The notes below the pieces were generated by a model. The model saw only the letters and a list, made by a program, of their open reading frames with translations. It was not told where the DNA came from and made no database searches. 6,487 nucleotides of DNA from an uncultured Clostridia bacterium. GTDB lineage: Bacteria; Bacillota_A; Clostridia; Christensenellales; Aristaeellaceae. Position numbers and translations under genes: made by a program. Where the stretch lies: the NCBI GenBank assembly GCA_946408865.1, contig CAMJTZ010000109.1:1-6487 (forward strand), in the 5' to 3' direction. Below are positions 1 through 4,108 of this stretch, in pieces; within the stretch, counting starts at the first letter, position 1, and each line of letters opens with the position of its first letter.

Positions 1-1
1 G

Positions 2-886
2 CTTTCCCTGTCCTTTTTTGAAAGTGAAAAAGAGCATGCCGAAGGCGTCGTACAGATTGTTCACGGCATGGAGGAACATAAGGAACGCTACTATGATTTT
101 GCGCTGTATCTGGCGGCTGGCGGACTGCATGTGGCAGTTGCTGACCTGCGCGGTCACGGGGAGGACGCGCCGAAGCTGTCTCATATTGCGGACCGGAGAG
201 GCGATGATCTGCTGATCCGGGATCAGCAGGTTATCGCTTCCTGGATCACCGGCCGGTTTCCGGATCTTCCCGTTATGCTTTTCGGCCATTCTATGGGAAG
301 CATTATTTCCCGCGTCCTTCTGCAGACCGATTCCGCCCGCTATGTCAAAGCAGCTCTCAGCGGTTATGTCAATCCGAATCCTGCCGCTTCCGTCGCCATC
401 GCTCTTGGAAACGCAACCCGTGTCATAAAGGGCAGCGAGGCGCATTCAAAACTGCTGGACGGGCTCGCGCTGGGACCGTATGGAAAGAGTATTCCCGATC
501 GGAAATCGGATCTGGACTGGCTGTCCTGCAACGAAGAAAATGTGCGGAAATATATTGCGGATCCCCTCTGCGGGGCAGCGTTCACTGTCGGGAGTTACTG
601 TGCACTGTTCGGCCTGCTGAACCGCATGGGCAAATCTGGCGCATACCGGAACGTGAATGCCGACATGCCCGTTCTTCTGATTGCCGGAAAGGATGACCCC
701 TGCACCGGCGGAGAAAAGGGGCGCGCGAACAGCCGCGCTGTCCTGGAAAAGGCCGGTTTCCGGAACATCTCTGCGATTACCTACGACCATATGCGCCACG
801 AGATCCTGAATGAGACCGGGCACGAAAAGGTTTATCAGGATCTGCGGGATTTTTTCCTTGGCAGTTCTGTTTCCGGGAATAAATAA
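2..886 (+). CDS. Alpha/beta hydrolase, lysophospholipase/monoacylglycerol lipase type (5' partial)
   Basis: A serine hydrolase of the Hydrolase_4 (serine aminopeptidase S33-like) family, which typically cleaves esters such as lysophospholipids or monoacylglycerols; the actual substrate cannot be told. The frame is open from base 2, giving 294 visible residues. The visible start includes VQIVHGMEEH, the conserved oxyanion-hole segment (HG at visible residues 21-22). The first in-frame ATG, at 68, lies inside this motif and is therefore not the real start; roughly 20 residues are probably missing to the left. The nucleophile elbow is GHSMG with Ser97 (codon at 290). The acid is probably Asp232 in AGKDDPCTGG, and the catalytic His266 lies in MRHEILNE, a form typical of clostridial members. 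Residues of about 120-220 form the variable cap. No signal peptide or membrane segment is visible, so it is probably cytoplasmic. The next gene starts 65 bp downstream with no terminator between. Family assignment is firm, substrate unknown. Confidence 0.93.
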   Translation, partial: LSLSFFESEKEHAEGVVQIVHGMEEHKERYYDFALYLAAGGLHVAVADLRGHGEDAPKLSHIADRRGDDLLIRDQQVIASWITGRFPDLPVMLFGHSMGSIISRVLLQTDSARYVKAALSGYVNPNPAASVAIALGNATRVIKGSEAHSKLLDGLALGPYGKSIPDRKSDLDWLSCNEENVRKYIADPLCGAAFTVGSYCALFGLLNRMGKSGAYRNVNADMPVLLIAGKDDPCTGGEKGRANSRAVLEKAGFRNISAITYDHMRHEILNETGHEKVYQDLRDFFLGSSVSGNK

Positions 887-951
887 GCAAAATCATGCAT
901 TGGAAAAATATACAAAGTATGAAGAAGTAAAGGATTAAAAGGAACGGGAAT

Positions 952-1314
952 ATGAAAAAGTGGTATGACGAAGAATACGAGTTCAGTGTGGAAGTAACCG
1001 GTTTTCTGCATGGCGATCATACGGAACGGTATTGCCGGAACGGGGAAGAGATCGGCGACCGGTACACCTGTACGTACGGCTGCCCGGTCAACAGGGACGG
1101 ATACGGAATCTGCTCCAAGACGATGATGATGCTTTATCCGCTGATGGAAGCTGTGCGCAGCGGCGGGGATCTTGAGAATCTTGGCGGCGACGGAAAATAC
1201 TCAAAAACGATTGTATGCCCGGACGGGTGTGTGATCTTCAGACTGACCGCTGTCCCTTTGGGAAATGAAAACTTCCACAAAGGAAAATTCTGGGATTATC
1301 CTGACCAGACGTAA
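952..1314 (+). CDS. TIGR04076 family protein (small cysteine-rich protein, function unknown)
   Basis: A 120-residue protein of unknown function. It shows what I remember of the TIGR04076 family: an IGD segment (residues 34-36), then a CP plus GIC region (C44-P45, G52-I53-C54), then a short helix LYPLMEAVRSGG (61-72), and near the end VCPDGCVIFRL (88-98). It has six cysteines (28, 40, 44, 54, 89, 93). C44, C54, C89 and C93 form two spaced pairs, so metal binding or redox chemistry is possible, but that is inference. No signal peptide or membrane helix is seen. It is slightly longer than the roughly 90 residues I recall for the family, with extra N-terminal and C-terminal sequence. The ATG at 952 has AAGGA at 939-943, 8 bases upstream, and in-frame stops lie just before it. 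It probably shares a transcript with the hydrolase upstream, but no functional link is evident. A strong hairpin begins 2 bases after its stop. Confidence 0.85.
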   Translation: MKKWYDEEYEFSVEVTGFLHGDHTERYCRNGEEIGDRYTCTYGCPVNRDGYGICSKTMMMLYPLMEAVRSGGDLENLGGDGKYSKTIVCPDGCVIFRLTAVPLGNENFHKGKFWDYPDQT

Positions 1315-1383
1315 TGCGGCAGTCTGGCTGCTGCCGCCCGGAAACAGTGTGCCTGTCAGCAGCCACGCTGAGAAAACGGGCGG
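1305..1383 (+). other. Cluster of mutually exclusive hairpin segments after the TIGR04076 gene
   Basis: Four perfect complementary pairings share bases here. CCAGAC (1305-1310) pairs with GTCTGG (1322-1327). GCGGCAG (1316-1322) pairs with CTGCCGC (1331-1337), a 7-bp stem with an 8-base loop starting 2 bases after the stop codon. GGCTGCTG (1326-1333) pairs with CAGCAGCC (1357-1364). CCGCCCG (1334-1340) pairs with CGGGCGG (1377-1383). The last two could coexist as an H-type pseudoknot, though with no base between the two 5' strands. No T-run follows any stem, so this is not a standard intrinsic terminator. It could protect or end the upstream transcript, or be a chance product of GC-rich sequence. 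The pairings are visible; a function is not. Confidence 0.4.
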
Positions 1384-1392
1384 GCTGACCGG

Positions 1393-1421
1393 TTGACAGG
1401 AAATAACCCCGGGATTATAAT
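1393..1421 (+). promoter_or_regulatory. Perfect consensus SigA/sigma-70 promoter
   Basis: TTGACA at 1393-1398 and TATAAT at 1416-1421 match both consensus hexamers exactly and are separated by the ideal 17 bp. The expected start of transcription is about 1427-1430. It lies about 230 bp upstream of the mutS2-like start codon, in a gene-free gap, and points toward a region that can fold strongly. A promoter this good, so far from the gene, suggests a small RNA or long leader. There is no extended -10 TG. Confidence 0.85.
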
Positions 1422-1427
1422 CATGGA

Positions 1428-1579
1428 AGAAGAGATTCCGGGAAACGGAAATATCTCTCGGAGGTAGTGTTTGGAGTCGGTTCGTTAACGGGGAGCATGG
1501 TTGAGCGAGGCAGGCGGTGACATGACCGCTTGTTTGCTGACGCCATGACGCGGTACGGATCGATACCGGGCACTTTTTT
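1428..1579 (+). ncRNA. Candidate structured small RNA or 5' leader of unknown class
   Basis: This is the predicted transcript just downstream of the consensus promoter. A 5' hairpin is formed by AGAGA (1431-1435) with TCTCT (1454-1458) and TTCCG (1436-1440) with CGGAA (1446-1450), with a GGAAA loop and a 3-base bulge. A long irregular hairpin follows. Its base is CGGTTCG (1478-1484) with 1561-1568 (one bulged T). An 11 by 13 base internal loop comes next, then CATGG (1496-1500) with CCATG (1543-1547). The tip is a 14-bp arm, 1504-1518 with 1525-1538, that includes GCGGT with ACCGC, has G1507 bulged, and is closed by the loop GACATG. A T6 run at 1574-1579, six bases after the stem, could mark a 3' end near 150 nt. 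No ORF with a ribosome binding site is present. I could not match it by eye to 6S RNA, a T-box or any riboswitch I know. It may instead be read through as the untranslated leader of the next gene. The end points are estimates. Confidence 0.45.
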
Positions 1580-1610
1580 GTATGCTTTTTCTGTGCCGCA
1601 CTCCCTGCAT

Positions 1611-1649
1611 CTTGTTCATGTCGATTATCAATGAACAAGAGGGATACCG
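1611..1649 (+). promoter_or_regulatory. Inverted repeat abutting the ribosome binding site of the mutS2-like gene
   Basis: CTTGTTCAT (1611-1619) and ATGAACAAG (1631-1639) are perfect 9-bp complements separated by 11 bases. The ribosome binding site GAGGG (1639-1643) begins on the last base of the repeat and lies 6 bases before the ATG at 1650. In RNA the hairpin could limit ribosome access; in DNA the dyad could be an operator. No T-run follows on either strand, so it is not an intrinsic terminator. Confidence 0.5.
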
Positions 1650-3557
1650 ATGACACAGGATATGATTACACTCGGGTTTGATCAGATCATTCAAAAACTT
1701 CAGGACCAGGCAGTCTCAGCAGCTGCGCGCAAAAGACTGGAGAAAACAGAACCGATTCTCCATGAGGGCTTATGTAAAGCCCGTATGGCGGAAACGACGG
1801 CTGCGCGCTGTGTAATGGAAAACATGGGCAAACCGCCGCTCACCGATACGGAAGGAGCGGAAACGGGACTGATCCAGGCTGTGCAGGGCGGAATGCTTCT
1901 GCCGGCTCAGCTGTCATTCATCGCACGGTTCTGCTCGACAGTCCAGCGGCTTTGCCGGTATCTGCAAAGCGCGCAGATTTTCAGCGCCGGTATTGCATCC
2001 TGGTATACGGAGCTGCCGGATCTGAGTGAACTGCAGGATGAGATTGAACGTTCCGTCCGGGAAGATACGCTCCTGGACGATGCTTCCCCGGCACTGAAAA
2101 ACATGCGGCGCCAGCGGGAATACACAGAGCGCGCGATCCGTGAAAAACTCAATCAGATCATTCTTCATCACAAAAAGGAACTGGCAGACAGCTATATAAC
2201 GCAGCGGAACGGTGTTTATGTGATTCCGGTCCAGAGAAAGTTTCAGAACGTTTTTCCCGGGACGGCAGTGGATACATCCGGCAAAGGGAATACCGTGTTC
2301 ATGGAGCCGTCTGCGGTCCGGACGCTCCGGCAGGAACTGGAAACGCTGCAAATTGATATCGATACAGAGGAACGGCGGATCCTGTGGGAACTCAGCGACC
2401 GGGTTGCCTCCGATGAAACAGCGCTGCGCGACGCCCTCCGGGTTATGACAGATCTGGACATGCTGTTTGCGCGGGCAAAGCTGAGCATGGAGATGAAAGC
2501 ACGGCCGGCTGAACTGACCGCGGAGCGGAGGATCAGGCTGATCAACGCCCGGCATCCTTTGCTGGACCGGGAGACATGTGTGCCGCTCAATCTTGATCTT
2601 GCTTTGCCGGATACCGGCATTGCCGTAACCGGACCGAATACCGGCGGCAAGACGGTCTGCCTGAAAACAGTGGGTTTGCTGACGCTGATGGCCCAGAGCG
2701 GTCTGCATATTCCCTGCGGGGAAGGTACCGAGATCGCAATGATGGACTGTGTCCTCTGTGATATCGGAGACAGCCAGAGTATCAGCCAGAATCTGTCCAC
2801 CTTTTCCGGGCATATGACGAATGTGATCCGGATCCTGGGGGAATGCAGCAGGGACAGCCTTGTACTGCTGGATGAACTGGGCAGCGGAACAGATCCCGCT
2901 GAGGGCTCCGGACTCGCGGCGGCGATTCTTGAGGAACTGCTTCGCCGTGAATGCTTCTTTATGGTGACGACGCATGATCCGCAGATCAAACAATGGGCGG
3001 AACAGACAAAACGGGTTGTTTCCGCGCGGATGGCTTTTGACCGGGAAAGCCTGAAACCCCTTTATCATCTGGAAATGGGCGTGAGCGGGGAAAGCTGTGC
3101 GATTGAGATTGCACGCCGGCTCGGCATGGATGAAGGACTGCTCGGGAGAGCCAGGCAGGTTGCGGATTCCGGACCCGGAGCAAAACCGGAAGCGGTCCGA
3201 AAGCCTATGCGGATTCCACCCGTGAAACTGCAGCGTCTTTCTGCAGGAACGGAAGGGACTTATGAAAGGTTCAGTATGGGCGACAGCGTCCTGCTGCTGC
3301 CGGACAAGAAGAATGCGATTGTTTATCAGCCGGCGGATGAAGACGGCAATGTGGTCATCCAGTTCCGCGGACAGAAAATGACAGTCAGGCACAACCGCCT
3401 GAGGCTGCTGGTTCCGGCATCTGAACTGTATCCGCCGGATTATGATTTCTCGGTCATCTTTGATACCGTGGCCAACCGGAAGGCCGCGCATACCATGGAA
3501 CGCAAATACGATCCTGACGCCGTAATTGTGCTGAAGGAAGGAAAAGGAGGATGCTGA
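1650..3557 (+). CDS. MutS2-like ATPase lacking the Smr domain
   Basis: A MutS-family ATPase, 635 residues, closest in layout to MutS2, a DNA-binding homodimer linked to recombination control and ribosome rescue rather than classic mismatch repair. Residues 1-290 form the helical core/clamp, including the MutS2-type segments RNGVYVIPV (186-194) and FMEPSAV (217-223). The ATPase domain has Walker A GPNTGGKT (328-335), signature STFSGHM (383-389), Walker B LVLLDELGSGTDP (404-416, with D408 and E409) and the histidine loop TTHD (440-443), so it looks catalytically intact. Residues 540-587 resemble the KOW-like segment of MutS2. Full MutS2 is about 780-790 residues; here the coiled coil after the ATPase is reduced to about 40 residues and the Smr nuclease domain is absent, replaced by a 48-residue tail. 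The ATG at 1650 is the first after an in-frame TGA at 1632 and has GAGGG upstream. The GNAT gene follows directly. The family is certain; whether it acts as true MutS2 is doubtful. Confidence 0.93.
   Translation: MTQDMITLGFDQIIQKLQDQAVSAAARKRLEKTEPILHEGLCKARMAETTAARCVMENMGKPPLTDTEGAETGLIQAVQGGMLLPAQLSFIARFCSTVQRLCRYLQSAQIFSAGIASWYTELPDLSELQDEIERSVREDTLLDDASPALKNMRRQREYTERAIREKLNQIILHHKKELADSYITQRNGVYVIPVQRKFQNVFPGTAVDTSGKGNTVFMEPSAVRTLRQELETLQIDIDTEERRILWELSDRVASDETALRDALRVMTDLDMLFARAKLSMEMKARPAELTAERRIRLINARHPLLDRETCVPLNLDLALPDTGIAVTGPNTGGKTVCLKTVGLLTLMAQSGLHIPCGEGTEIAMMDCVLCDIGDSQSISQNLSTFSGHMTNVIRILGECSRDSLVLLDELGSGTDPAEGSGLAAAILEELLRRECFFMVTTHDPQIKQWAEQTKRVVSARMAFDRESLKPLYHLEMGVSGESCAIEIARRLGMDEGLLGRARQVADSGPGAKPEAVRKPMRIPPVKLQRLSAGTEGTYERFSMGDSVLLLPDKKNAIVYQPADEDGNVVIQFRGQKMTVRHNRLRLLVPASELYPPDYDFSVIFDTVANRKAAHTMERKYDPDAVIVLKEGKGGC
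3544..3550 (+). promoter_or_regulatory. Ribosome binding site that decides the GNAT start
   Basis: AAGGAGG is a full Shine-Dalgarno match embedded in the Lys-Gly-Gly codons at the end of the mutS2-like gene. It touches the ATG at 3551 directly, too close to use, and lies 9 bases before the ATG at 3560. This favours 3560 as the start and places initiation 2 bases after the upstream stop codon, a layout suited to translational coupling. Confidence 0.75.
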
Positions 3558-3559
3558 AC

Positions 3560-4108
3560 ATGCAGCGTATGATAAAAGCAATGGAGGAAAGATATCTTCG
3601 GTCTTCATTGGATCTGATCGAGGATGTGTTTTCCGTATCGGACAGTCCGGAAGAAGGAAAGAAAGTCCGCTCGCTGGTGGAAGAAATCCGGTCAAAGAAG
3701 TATTATCTTCCCGGACTGGAACTGATTATGGTGGATGAAAACGACCGGATCCTTGGCTATGCGATGTTTTCCCGGTTCCATATCGAAGGGAGATATGAGG
3801 ATGAGCTGCTGATTCTGACGCCGGTTGCGGTCCGGACGGAATACCAGCGGCAGCATATTTCAAAAGAACTGATTGAATACGGTTTTGAAAAGGCCAGAGC
3901 ACTCGGATACAAAGCGGTTCTGGTGGAAGGAAATCCAAAGAATTACAACCCGAGGGGATTTGTTACTTCTGCCGACCGCGGGATTTTCGCCGGACCGGGT
4001 ATCCGTCTTCCGCATGTTTCCTGCCTGATGGTCAGGGAACTGGAAGAGGGAGCCCTTGAACATATTCACGGTGAGGTGGATTATTCCTTCTACGATACAT
4101 TGCGTTAG
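3560..4108 (+). CDS. GNAT-family N-acetyltransferase (YhbS-like)
   Basis: A predicted acetyl-CoA-dependent N-acyltransferase of the GNAT fold, 182 residues from ATG 3560 (185 from ATG 3551, which is rejected because the ribosome binding site touches it). The N-terminal helices are followed by strand ELIMVDENDRILGYAMF (residues 54-70), then the core strand ELLILTPVAV (82-91), motif A with its helix, and the strand AVLVEGN (119-125) leading to YNPRGF (129-134), the counterpart of the YxxFGF element of YhbS-type enzymes. Motif A normally reads Q/R-x-x-G-x-G/A; here it is QRQHIS (96-101), with His and Ser replacing the two glycines that contact the pyrophosphate of acetyl-CoA. Activity or cofactor binding may therefore differ. 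The substrate cannot be predicted. No signal peptide or membrane segment is present. It forms a tight two-gene unit with the MutS2-like gene, and its stop codon overlaps the stop of the convergent gene by 4 bp. The fold call is strong, function unknown. Confidence 0.87.
   Translation: MQRMIKAMEERYLRSSLDLIEDVFSVSDSPEEGKKVRSLVEEIRSKKYYLPGLELIMVDENDRILGYAMFSRFHIEGRYEDELLILTPVAVRTEYQRQHISKELIEYGFEKARALGYKAVLVEGNPKNYNPRGFVTSADRGIFAGPGIRLPHVSCLMVRELEEGALEHIHGEVDYSFYDTLR

Noticed and set aside
18..215. A 65-codon + strand frame at the left end.
   Set aside because: It lies in another frame inside the hydrolase gene, whose catalytic motifs fix the true frame.
896..931. A tiny reading frame between the hydrolase and the TIGR04076 gene.
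   Set aside because: Eleven codons, no ribosome binding site and no sign of a leader peptide function.
1479..1495. A GGTTCG motif suggesting a tRNA T-arm.
   Set aside because: No acceptor, D-arm or anticodon arm can be arranged around it.
1551..1579. A simple intrinsic terminator: CGGTA, loop, TACCG, then T6.
   Set aside because: The stem has only 5 bp and the T-run begins 5 bases after it. The 3' arm pairs better with 1478-1484, so I treat it as part of the larger fold.
1428..1649. 6S RNA, T-box or a known riboswitch.
   Set aside because: The long hairpin with an internal loop recalls 6S RNA, but the 5' and 3' ends do not close the molecule. No T-box or riboswitch core motif is visible.
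1201..1656. A 151-codon - strand frame crossing the non-coding gap.
   Set aside because: Its low-complexity Ser/Pro-rich protein shows no family features, and it overlaps the TIGR04076 gene, the promoter and the inverted repeats.
1914..3695. A 593-codon open frame on the - strand opposite the mutS2-like gene.
   Set aside because: It shares codon boundaries with the + strand gene, so its stops would need TTA, CTA or TCA codons, which this gene avoids. The + strand carries clear MutS motifs, and the antisense protein resembles nothing.
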